This document shows positions 1 through 5,005 of a stretch of DNA of 5,005 bases, piece by piece. The translations under genes and the position numbers were made by a program. The stretch spans positions 1 through 5,005 of the forward strand of contig CAJONF010000082.1 in NCBI GenBank assembly GCA_905236665.1, given 5' to 3'. The notes under the pieces were generated by a model, which was not told the DNA's origin, searched no databases, and saw nothing but the letters and a program-made list of their open reading frames with translations. Position 1 is the first letter of the stretch, and every line of letters starts with the position of its first letter. This stretch comes from an uncultured Selenomonadaceae bacterium. GTDB lineage: Bacteria; Bacillota; Negativicutes; Selenomonadales; Selenomonadaceae.

Positions 1-732
1 AATCATAAAATCGTTTCAAAGAAAGCTGAACTCCTTGACGCGGACGAAATTAAAAAAATTTGCCCGAAGCCCGATGAAAAAGTTTTGGCGGAAGTCGCCC
101 TTGCTAACGAAACGGCTAATAAACTTTTAGATGAAGTTGTTGCTCACAGTGACAGGGAACTTTCAAGTTATCGGTTACTCGTTCGCCGCAATGAATCCGA
201 ACTCGGAAATCTCGCGGCTGATGCAATGCGTTGGATAGCGAAAAGCGACATTGCCATTATCAATGGCGGCGGACTCCGCGAAAATTTGCCGGCGGGTGAC
301 GTTAGGAAACGCGATACCATGGCTATTTTTCCCTTTGGCAACACACTGCGCATAGCCGAAATCAACGGCAAAACTATTCGCGAAATGCTCGAACACTCCG
401 TGGAATTTTATCCCGCATCTTTCGGCGGATTCCTTAATGTCAGCGGCATGACTTTTAGCTATGATCCTTCGCAACCGGCTAAACAACGCGTCAAAGAAAT
501 TTTGGTTGCCGGTAAACCGTTAGACGAGAATAAAACTTACACCATTGCGCTTGTCGATTTTCAGACAGAAGGCGGCGACGGTTACGATATGCTTAAGAAT
601 TTAAAAATCGTCGGTGAAATGGGCACCTGTGATGAAATTCTCGCAGAATATCTGAATGCGGAAGGTATGAAGGGAATTGAGGTCGGCAGAATTAAACGCT
701 TGGTCGAAGTTCCTATCCCCGATGAAGAATAA
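1..732 (+). CDS. 5'-nucleotidase, C-terminal domain (5'-truncated by window edge)
   Basis: This is the C-terminal part (243 residues) of a UshA/YfkN-type 5'-nucleotidase, a secreted or periplasmic enzyme that dephosphorylates extracellular nucleotides for salvage. The frame is open from base 1, so a start at the in-frame TTG at 85 is unlikely; the gene begins upstream. Family marks, in fragment numbering: RRNESELGNL with DAMRW near 61-78; INGGGLRENLPAGDV near 87-101; FPFGNTL near 110-116; FGGFLNVSG near 141-149; and F187-x5-D193 within the block FQTEGGDGY. In E. coli UshA the FPFGN phenylalanine and the F-x5-D of the last block bind the nucleoside, and both are present, so the substrate-binding domain looks functional. 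The N-terminal metallophosphatase domain and the signal peptide fall outside the window. The C-terminus (VPIPDEE) has no LPxTG sorting motif or membrane anchor. The gene ends at a strong terminator. Family assignment is firm; the exact substrate (nucleotide, UDP-sugar, cyclic nucleotide) cannot be told from this half. Confidence 0.93.
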   Translation, partial: NHKIVSKKAELLDADEIKKICPKPDEKVLAEVALANETANKLLDEVVAHSDRELSSYRLLVRRNESELGNLAADAMRWIAKSDIAIINGGGLRENLPAGDVRKRDTMAIFPFGNTLRIAEINGKTIREMLEHSVEFYPASFGGFLNVSGMTFSYDPSQPAKQRVKEILVAGKPLDENKTYTIALVDFQTEGGDGYDMLKNLKIVGEMGTCDEILAEYLNAEGMKGIEVGRIKRLVEVPIPDEE

Positions 733-744
733 TTTTTTGCTGAT

Positions 745-790
745 AAAAAAAAATTGCCCCGATGAAAATTTTTCGTCGGGGATTTTTTAT
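745..790. terminator. Bidirectional Rho-independent terminator
   Basis: An 11-bp stem (757-767 with 771-781, one T-G pair) closes a 3-base loop and has a CCCCGA/TCGGGG base. A T-rich tract follows on the plus strand (783-788) and nine A's precede it (745-753), which become a U-run on the minus strand. It sits between two convergent genes, 13 bases past the nucleotidase stop and 13 bases from the end of the YbjN-like gene, so it can end transcription from both sides. Confidence 0.9.
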
Positions 791-802
791 ACGGAAAATT
801 TT

Positions 803-1297
803 TTAATCGTCAATCTCTGCCGCTTCAACCGCATCTTCCGGCTCCGCTAGCCCGAACATAACTTTAACAAGCGCGTCTCCGTATTTTTCAATCATCAACA
901 GACCGATAACAACTGAAAAATCAATTTGTTCGTAAGTCGGCGGCACAAATTCATCATCACCGCAATAAAGCGCAACCCTATAGGAAATTTCTCCGTCAGT
1001 GAAGTCAAAATCAAAGCAACCAATTTTCAAGCCATAATTCGCCCTAAGCAGAAATTCGGCAACTTTAGCGCGCTCCTCTTCGCCGGCATTAAGCGGAATA
1101 ATCATGTGCAGAATAAGTTTGTCATCGTATGCGTGGAAAAAAACAGTTGCATGACCAAATTTTACATCGACCGAATAAATCGCGCTGGCAACGTTCCGTT
1201 CGTTGAAAGGTTCGTGCTTAACATTATCGCGCTCGAAAAAATCTTCGACAGCCGCCCGAATCGCTTGCACATTTTCGTTTCTGTCCATATTTGCCAT
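803..1297 (-). CDS. YbjN-domain (type III secretion chaperone-like fold) protein
   Basis: A 164-residue soluble acidic protein of the YbjN family. Recognisable features are the hydrophobic strand pattern in residues 38-71 (a SVDVKFGHATVFFHAY-like beta hairpin followed by LILHMIIPLN). Next comes a helix with LLRANYGLKIGCFDFDF near 83-99, then the conserved DGEISYRVALY block near 101-111. A C-terminal amphipathic helix, VVIGLLMIEKYGDALVKVMFG, follows near 129-149, and the tail is acidic (EPEDAVEAAEIDD). YbjN proteins adopt a fold like type III secretion chaperones; their molecular role is poorly known, and E. coli YbjN has been linked to stress and motility phenotypes. Nothing here suggests a secretion system. 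The ATG at 1297 is chosen because a GGGAGGG ribosome site (1305-1311) lies 7 bases before it; the ATG three codons later would be too far away. The gene is monocistronic, convergent with the nucleotidase and divergent from the ClC gene. Family assignment is good; a specific function is not assignable. Confidence 0.8.
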   Translation of the reverse strand: MANMDRNENVQAIRAAVEDFFERDNVKHEPFNERNVASAIYSVDVKFGHATVFFHAYDDKLILHMIIPLNAGEEERAKVAEFLLRANYGLKIGCFDFDFTDGEISYRVALYCGDDEFVPPTYEQIDFSVVIGLLMIEKYGDALVKVMFGLAEPEDAVEAAEIDD

Positions 1298-1320
1298 AAA
1301 GAATCCCTCCCTGTAGATTA

Positions 1321-1349
1321 ATTTTATATTATGGAAAAAAACTTTTCAA
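1321..1349 (-). promoter_or_regulatory. Candidate sigma-70 promoter for the YbjN-like gene
   Basis: Read on the minus strand, TTGAAA (1349-1344) and TAAAAT (1326-1321) are separated by 17 bases; each box matches the consensus at five of six positions. The predicted start of transcription would fall near 1314, giving an unusually short leader that begins only a few bases before the GGGAGGG ribosome site. The surrounding A+T richness offers other -10 choices, so the exact boxes are uncertain. Confidence 0.45.
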
Positions 1350-1359
1350 GCGGTTTGCA

Positions 1360-1388
1360 TTGTTAAAAAGTTCCCTGCTTGATAAAAT
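1360..1388 (+). promoter_or_regulatory. Candidate extended -10 promoter for the ClC gene
   Basis: TTGTTA (1360-1365) and TAAAAT (1383-1388) are 17 bases apart, and the -10 box is preceded by TGA (TG at 1380-1381), an extended -10 element that can compensate for the weak -35. Transcription would start near 1395, just before the GGGAGGG ribosome site at 1405-1411. Its -35 box lies 10 bases from the -35 box of the divergent YbjN-like gene promoter. Confidence 0.5.
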
Positions 1389-1418
1389 ATCTGCAGAAAT
1401 TTTTGGGAGGGAAAAGTT

Positions 1419-2780
1419 TTGTTGACGAATCGGCGACTCTTGCGAGTGCGATTATTTTTTGAAGGATCTATCGTCGGGATTTTTACGGGCGTGGTTGTGG
1501 CGACGTTGCGATTTTTATTGGACGCGGCGGACATTTATCGCCCGATAATTTTTTCGTGGATTGACAGCTTTGGAAAAATTTTTCTTGCTGTCGTCGTGAT
1601 GATTTTAATCGCGCTGTTTTTAGCAAAAGCTGTGAGTTTAGATTCGCAAGTTGCAGGCAGTGGCGTTCCGCAAATCAAAGGAATTTTGCAAGGGCGCACG
1701 CAGATGTTTAAACCGTTCAGACTTTTGACAATAAAATTTTTCGCAACGCTTGCGGCAATCGGCGCGGGCATGAGTTTAGGTCGGGCGGGAATCAGTGTGC
1801 AATTCGGCGCGGCTATAGGAAATTTTTTCACGAAAATAATTTACGGCGGCAATAGACAACACGAAGCGGTTGAAGGAAATTTTTTGCTGACAGCAGGCGC
1901 AGGTGCAGGTCTTGCGGCGATTTTTAATGCGCCATTGGCGGGAGTAATTTTTTGCATTGAAGAACTTAGAAAAAGATTTTCGCAGGAAATTTTAATCGCG
2001 GCAGTGACGGCGGCAGTTATGGCATCGTTCGTCGTGAAAATAGTTTTCGGAGTGCGTCCGGTTTTTGAGACAATCACAGCGACGCCGCTTCATGTGCCAG
2101 CAGTTATGACGACGCCAAATTTTGAAATGGCAACCGCGCTGACTTCTGCCCCGACAAAATTTATCGTGCTGTTTATTTTTTTGGGCGTAATTTGCGGCGT
2201 GATAGGCGCATTTTTTTCTAAAGCGTTAATCTTCGCGCTGGACACCTACGACGGCTTAAAAATTTTCGGCGTGAAAAGATTTTTAATTCCGTTGCTCATT
2301 GCCATCCCGCTGGGAATTGAATTGCCGCAAGTCCTCGGTTGTGGAAATGTTTTAGTCGACGAAATTTTAATCACGCATCTAGCAATTAGCTTGCTTATAA
2401 TTTTATTGGCGGTAAAAATTTTTTACACGCTGATTTGTTTTGGTACGAACGCGCCCGGCGGATTATTCTTGCCGGTATTGGTAATTGGTGCACTGATTGG
2501 AAATATTTTTGCGCGAATCGGCAACACGTTAAATTTTTTCACGGCGGATTGGACGACGCTTTTTATAATTTTTGGAATGGCGGCATTTTTCGCGGCGGTA
2601 GTCAAAGCACCGGTAACAGGTAGTATTTTAATTTTGGAGCTGACCGGACAATTTTCACACTTAGTCGGCTTGATAATTGTATCGGGCGCGGCATTTTTAA
2701 TTTCGGATTTATGCGGTGGCGAACCGATATTTTCCGCGCTATTGGAACGTTCGCAGGATAAAAAAGCCCACGACCTTTGA
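1419..2780 (+). CDS. ClC-family anion channel/transporter lacking the gating glutamate
   Basis: A 453-residue polytopic membrane protein of the ClC chloride channel/exchanger family, near the usual length of short bacterial members (E. coli ClcA has 473) and without C-terminal CBS domains. The three anion-pore signatures are visible: GSGVP at 80-84 (Ser81 matches ClcA Ser107), GRAGI at 121-125 in the place of GREGP, and GGLFLP at 347-352. FNAPLAG (169-175) and IEELRKRF (180-187) are also typical; Glu182 matches the internal proton-pathway Glu203 of ClcA. Two key positions differ: the external gating glutamate (ClcA Glu148) is Ala123, and the chloride-coordinating tyrosine (ClcA Tyr445) is Phe438. 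In ClcA, removing Glu148 abolishes proton coupling, so this protein may move anions passively; that is inference. The TTG start is 7 bases after GGGAGGG (1405-1411), the same geometry as the divergent neighbour; the next TTG (1422) is a close alternative. No terminator is seen after the stop. Confidence 0.95.
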   Translation: MLTNRRLLRVRLFFEGSIVGIFTGVVVATLRFLLDAADIYRPIIFSWIDSFGKIFLAVVVMILIALFLAKAVSLDSQVAGSGVPQIKGILQGRTQMFKPFRLLTIKFFATLAAIGAGMSLGRAGISVQFGAAIGNFFTKIIYGGNRQHEAVEGNFLLTAGAGAGLAAIFNAPLAGVIFCIEELRKRFSQEILIAAVTAAVMASFVVKIVFGVRPVFETITATPLHVPAVMTTPNFEMATALTSAPTKFIVLFIFLGVICGVIGAFFSKALIFALDTYDGLKIFGVKRFLIPLLIAIPLGIELPQVLGCGNVLVDEILITHLAISLLIILLAVKIFYTLICFGTNAPGGLFLPVLVIGALIGNIFARIGNTLNFFTADWTTLFIIFGMAAFFAAVVKAPVTGSILILELTGQFSHLVGLIIVSGAAFLISDLCGGEPIFSALLERSQDKKAHDL

Positions 2781-2792
2781 CGGCAAGCAACC

Positions 2793-2821
2793 TTTACAAA
2801 AATTTCACGGTTTAATATAAT
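2793..2821 (+). promoter_or_regulatory. Near-consensus sigma-70 promoter for the Nudix/membrane-protein operon
   Basis: TTTACA (2793-2798) and a perfect TATAAT (2816-2821) are separated by exactly 17 bases. Transcription would begin near 2828, leaving a leader of roughly 30 bases that contains the ribosome site. The -35 box starts only 12 bases after the clc stop codon and no hairpin terminator lies between, so read-through from clc may add to expression. Confidence 0.75.
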
Positions 2822-2843
2822 AAGCCAACATAAAACTTTTTCT

Positions 2844-2853
2844 AGAGGTGATC
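2844..2853 (+). promoter_or_regulatory. Strong Shine-Dalgarno site that fixes the Nudix start
   Basis: AGAGGTGATC matches the 16S rRNA 3' tail complement (AGGAGGTGATC) over nine contiguous bases, GAGGTGATC. The core GAGG lies 8 bases before the ATG at 2857. The in-frame GTG at 2848 is inside this site, so it cannot be the start despite giving a longer reading frame. Confidence 0.85.
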
Positions 2854-2856
2854 GAA

Positions 2857-3423
2857 ATGCTGATTGATAACAACGACAAAAATTTAGTTGAGAAAAAAAT
2901 TTCTAGTGAAAAAATTTTTGACGGAGTCCTTTTGCACGTGCGTAAAGATTCCGTCGAATTGCCCAATGGTCACACGGCAACTCGCGAATGGATTGAGCAC
3001 CCTGGCGCGTCCGCGGTTATTCCACTCCTGCCAGACAATCAAATAATTCTCGTGCGCCAATTTCGCTATCCTATCGGGCAAGTTACGTTGGAAGTTCCCG
3101 CCGGCAAGCTCGATAAAGTCGGTGAAGACCCGATAGAATGTGCTAAGCGCGAATTGAGCGAAGAGACGGGCTACACCGCCGGAAAACTTTGGAAGCTCAC
3201 CACGATTGCCACGACTGTTGGTTTCACGAACGAATATATTCACCTTTACGCAGCCAGCGATTTGACGCCCGGCAAAATTCACCCCGATTCGGACGAATTT
3301 ATTAACGTCGTAAAAATTCCGCTGACTGCCGCCTTGCAAATGGTAGAGAGCGGAAAAATTTTCGACGCAAAATCCGCCGTATCAATTTTACTTTTAGCTA
3401 AAGAGGTTTTTCTTAAAAAATGA
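2857..3423 (+). CDS. nudF: Nudix hydrolase, ADP-ribose pyrophosphatase type
   Basis: A 188-residue cytoplasmic Nudix hydrolase of the NudF/ADP-ribose pyrophosphatase group, which cleaves ADP-ribose (and often related nucleoside diphosphate sugars) to AMP and a sugar phosphate with Mg2+. The N-terminal strand region carries the family pattern VELPNGHTATREWIEHPGAS (33-52), followed by the hydrophobic core IILVRQFRYP (63-72) and EVPAG (79-83). The Nudix box spans Gly83 to Tyr106 with metal-binding REL-x-EE at 98-103. The segment between its first Gly and first Glu has six residues (KLDKVG) instead of the canonical five. Downstream, TVGFTNEYIHLY (120-131) and HPDSDEF (142-148) match the adenosine/ribose recognition region of this subgroup. 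The start is the ATG set by the Shine-Dalgarno site just upstream. It has its own strong promoter and its stop overlaps the start of the next gene, so the two are probably translationally coupled. The family is certain; substrate choice is inferred from sequence type. Confidence 0.92.
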   Translation: MLIDNNDKNLVEKKISSEKIFDGVLLHVRKDSVELPNGHTATREWIEHPGASAVIPLLPDNQIILVRQFRYPIGQVTLEVPAGKLDKVGEDPIECAKRELSEETGYTAGKLWKLTTIATTVGFTNEYIHLYAASDLTPGKIHPDSDEFINVVKIPLTAALQMVESGKIFDAKSAVSILLLAKEVFLKK

Positions 3424-5005
3424 AAATGAAGTTGCCTTATAAAAATTTCACGTTGCCTTTGTTAAAAATCGCGGGGCTTGTCACGCTGATTTTGCTCGTC
3501 GGAAAAATTTTCCCTGAACCGGCGGGCGTAGCTCTTTGTATACTTTTAATGGGCGGCTATTACGGTTTGATCGCCCGCTGTACAAAGTTTTGCAAAGTAA
3601 ATTTCCTAGACATATTTAAAAGCGAATTGATTGGGATTTTGCTTGTGGCGGCGGCGAGCGTGAGCTTTGTCGTTTTTATTGTCAGTTCACAGCAGACGAT
3701 TTATATTTGGGATTCGCTGGAAACATGGGAGCCTACCATTGAATGTGAAGAAACTGTTTTTAGTCATCCACACCAAGCGTTAAGAGATTTGCACACCTCA
3801 ATAAATCATGCGGACTACAATAATTTTCTGCCAATGCTCATGGCGTTGCCTATGCACATCTTCGGAAAAAGTTTTCTGTGCTACACACTTTACGTTTGGA
3901 TAATGTTCGCGCTTCCGGCAATTTTTTTTGCGGCGGCTTCGCTCAAAACTTTTTTAAACGACGCGGGCATAAAAACTCCGTGCTATGTGCTCATGACGAT
4001 TTTTTTACTGTTACCAATTTTTGAAGTGCCTCTGTTTATCGGTTATGCCAACGTGTCAATCCTGTTGCCCGCCGCGCTGATTTTGGCAATGCTCTTGAGT
4101 TTGGAAAAAGAATTTCGGTTTGAGCCGCTGATTTTAATTAGCGTGCTGTGTATTTTTGCGGTGTTTCAGGCGCGAACGTCGGCTTATATGATTTTGGGCG
4201 AATTTTTCGGCTATACGATTTACGCAATAATTTCCGGCTTCCGCAATGGGACATTGCTGCGAGATTTTTTTCTGTTGTGCAAAAGATTTTTCTGCATAGG
4301 AATTTCCGGATTGATTTTAATTTTGCCGCTGTTCTTTACGTTTGTTAAACACGCCTTGACTTACGACATAGGCACGGCTTATTCTGCTTATCAATTAGGT
4401 CAAAGTTTTTCAACGCGATTTTTAAGCCATATGGAAGAATTAGGCGTTTTAATCTATGGAATTTTTTTTGTCGGCGCGGTTTACACTTTCTTTAATAAAA
4501 AATTTTTACCGTTCGCGGCGTTTTTCTTAACGTGGGCGATAACTTCCGCATTTTTATTTTGCCGCGTACAATTCATGGGCTGGCAACATTTTTATATAAT
4601 GATCCTGCCGTTCGCAATTATCGTCGCGGCTTTAACAGTTTATGCTTTCCACAAAAAAAAAGCTTTGGGCGCGGCATTGATTTTTATTTTGGTGATTAAT
4701 TTTCTGCAGACATATTTTTTCCCGTTTAAATTTGGAAAAGTCTTTAACTATGGCTACATCATTCCCGTTCGACAAGACATTGCCGACTTAAAAAATTTTG
4801 TTGCGGATATGAATGATTTGACGGCGGGCACCGATAAAAAAATTTACCTGCTGGCGAGTAGTGTGCTGTACAATTACACCGCTATCGGGAAAATTTTTAT
4901 TCCGGAAAAACATAACGCCATGCCGAATCTTTTGGGCACTGCCGATATTGATTTGCGAGACGGTTTCCCCACAAGTTTTTTTGACGCGGATTATGTTATC
5001 GTCAC
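3420..5005 (+). CDS. Polytopic membrane protein, probable GT-C-type glycosyltransferase (3'-truncated by window edge)
   Basis: An open frame of 528 codons runs off the window. It has about 12-13 predicted membrane segments: roughly 12-30, 34-52, 69-90, 152-173, 187-205, 209-228, 236-252, 258-273, 289-309, 341-358, 362-380, 391-410 and 415-434. A hydrophilic C-terminal portion follows from about 440. The large loop between segments 3 and 4 (about 91-150) is acidic and aromatic: WDSLETW near 97-103, several His, then ADYNNFLPMLMALPMHIFG. A long acidic first external loop followed by a P-rich helix is typical of GT-C enzymes, which transfer sugars from polyprenyl-phosphate donors outside the membrane; Asp98 and Glu101 are candidate catalytic acids. 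This is an architectural argument, not a firm family match. The start at 3420 makes an ATGA overlap with the Nudix stop and follows AAGAGG (3401-3406) by 13 bases; ATG at 3426 is a weaker alternative. The gene holds runs of nine A's (4653-4661) and eight T's (3922-3929, 4462-4469). It could instead be an uncharacterised transporter or flippase-like protein. Confidence 0.7.
   Translation, partial: MKMKLPYKNFTLPLLKIAGLVTLILLVGKIFPEPAGVALCILLMGGYYGLIARCTKFCKVNFLDIFKSELIGILLVAAASVSFVVFIVSSQQTIYIWDSLETWEPTIECEETVFSHPHQALRDLHTSINHADYNNFLPMLMALPMHIFGKSFLCYTLYVWIMFALPAIFFAAASLKTFLNDAGIKTPCYVLMTIFLLLPIFEVPLFIGYANVSILLPAALILAMLLSLEKEFRFEPLILISVLCIFAVFQARTSAYMILGEFFGYTIYAIISGFRNGTLLRDFFLLCKRFFCIGISGLILILPLFFTFVKHALTYDIGTAYSAYQLGQSFSTRFLSHMEELGVLIYGIFFVGAVYTFFNKKFLPFAAFFLTWAITSAFLFCRVQFMGWQHFYIMILPFAIIVAALTVYAFHKKKALGAALIFILVINFLQTYFFPFKFGKVFNYGYIIPVRQDIADLKNFVADMNDLTAGTDKKIYLLASSVLYNYTAIGKIFIPEKHNAMPNLLGTADIDLRDGFPTSFFDADYVIV

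Noticed and set aside
85..732. A complete 215-residue nucleotidase starting at the TTG at 85
   Set aside because: The same frame is open to the window edge, there is no ribosome site before 85, and the family needs an upstream metallophosphatase domain. The gene is truncated by the window rather than short.
926..1321. Plus-strand open frame of 131 codons opposite the YbjN-like gene
   Set aside because: It is antisense to a gene with family homology, a promoter and a good ribosome site; its product has no recognisable features.
1298..1418. Fluoride or other riboswitch ahead of the ClC gene
   Set aside because: The predicted leader is only about 24 bases, too short for a riboswitch, and the ClC pore has GSGVP with Ser rather than the Met reported in fluoride-type ClCs.
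2781..2792. Terminator between clc and the Nudix gene
   Set aside because: No GC-rich hairpin followed by a T-run is present in 2781-2856; the space is occupied by a promoter and ribosome site.
2848..2850. GTG at 2848 as the Nudix start codon
   Set aside because: This GTG is part of the Shine-Dalgarno sequence itself; the ATG at 2857 has ideal spacing from it.
2884..3339. Minus-strand open frame of 151 codons inside the Nudix gene
   Set aside because: It is a shadow of the real Nudix coding frame with no ribosome site or family similarity.
4148..4348. Plus-strand 66-codon frame within the membrane-protein gene
   Set aside because: It lies wholly inside the long continuous frame 3420-5005 and has no supporting start signals.

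Overview
The window comes from a low-to-moderate G+C bacterium, most likely of the Bacillota. It has strong purine-rich Shine-Dalgarno sites (GGGAGGG, GAGGTGATC), a TTG start, many A-tract/T-tract runs and compact gene spacing. An outer-membrane-bearing lineage such as the Negativicutes would suit the look of the sequence, but that is a guess; nothing here fixes the taxonomy.

Layout: (1) positions 1-732, plus strand, hold the C-terminal part of an extracytoplasmic 5'-nucleotidase whose catalytic metallophosphatase half lies upstream of the window. (2) A hairpin flanked by an A-run and a T-run at 745-790 is a bidirectional terminator shared with the convergent gene. (3) 803-1297, minus strand, encodes a small acidic YbjN-family protein. 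(4) 1298-1418 is a 121-base divergent intergenic region in which two sigma-70-type promoters can be drawn back to back. (5) 1419-2780, plus strand, is a ClC-family anion channel or transporter without CBS domains. It lacks the gating glutamate (Ala in its place) and carries Phe where the ion-coordinating Tyr is expected. (6) 2793-2821 is a near-consensus promoter that starts the next unit immediately after the clc stop codon. (7) 2857-3423 encodes an ADP-ribose pyrophosphatase-type Nudix hydrolase. (8) 3420-5005, overlapping the Nudix stop by ATGA, is a large polytopic membrane protein that looks like a GT-C-fold glycosyltransferase and runs off the right edge.

The genes look like separate housekeeping or envelope functions rather than one dedicated system: nucleotide salvage outside the membrane, anion permeation, clean-up of nucleotide-sugar-type metabolites, and probable lipid-linked sugar transfer to the envelope. 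The only clear co-transcribed pair is the Nudix hydrolase with the membrane protein. I see no mobile element, CRISPR array, tRNA, rRNA or riboswitch. The most notable point is the ClC protein: the residue that makes most bacterial ClCs proton-coupled exchangers is absent, while the internal proton-pathway glutamate is kept.
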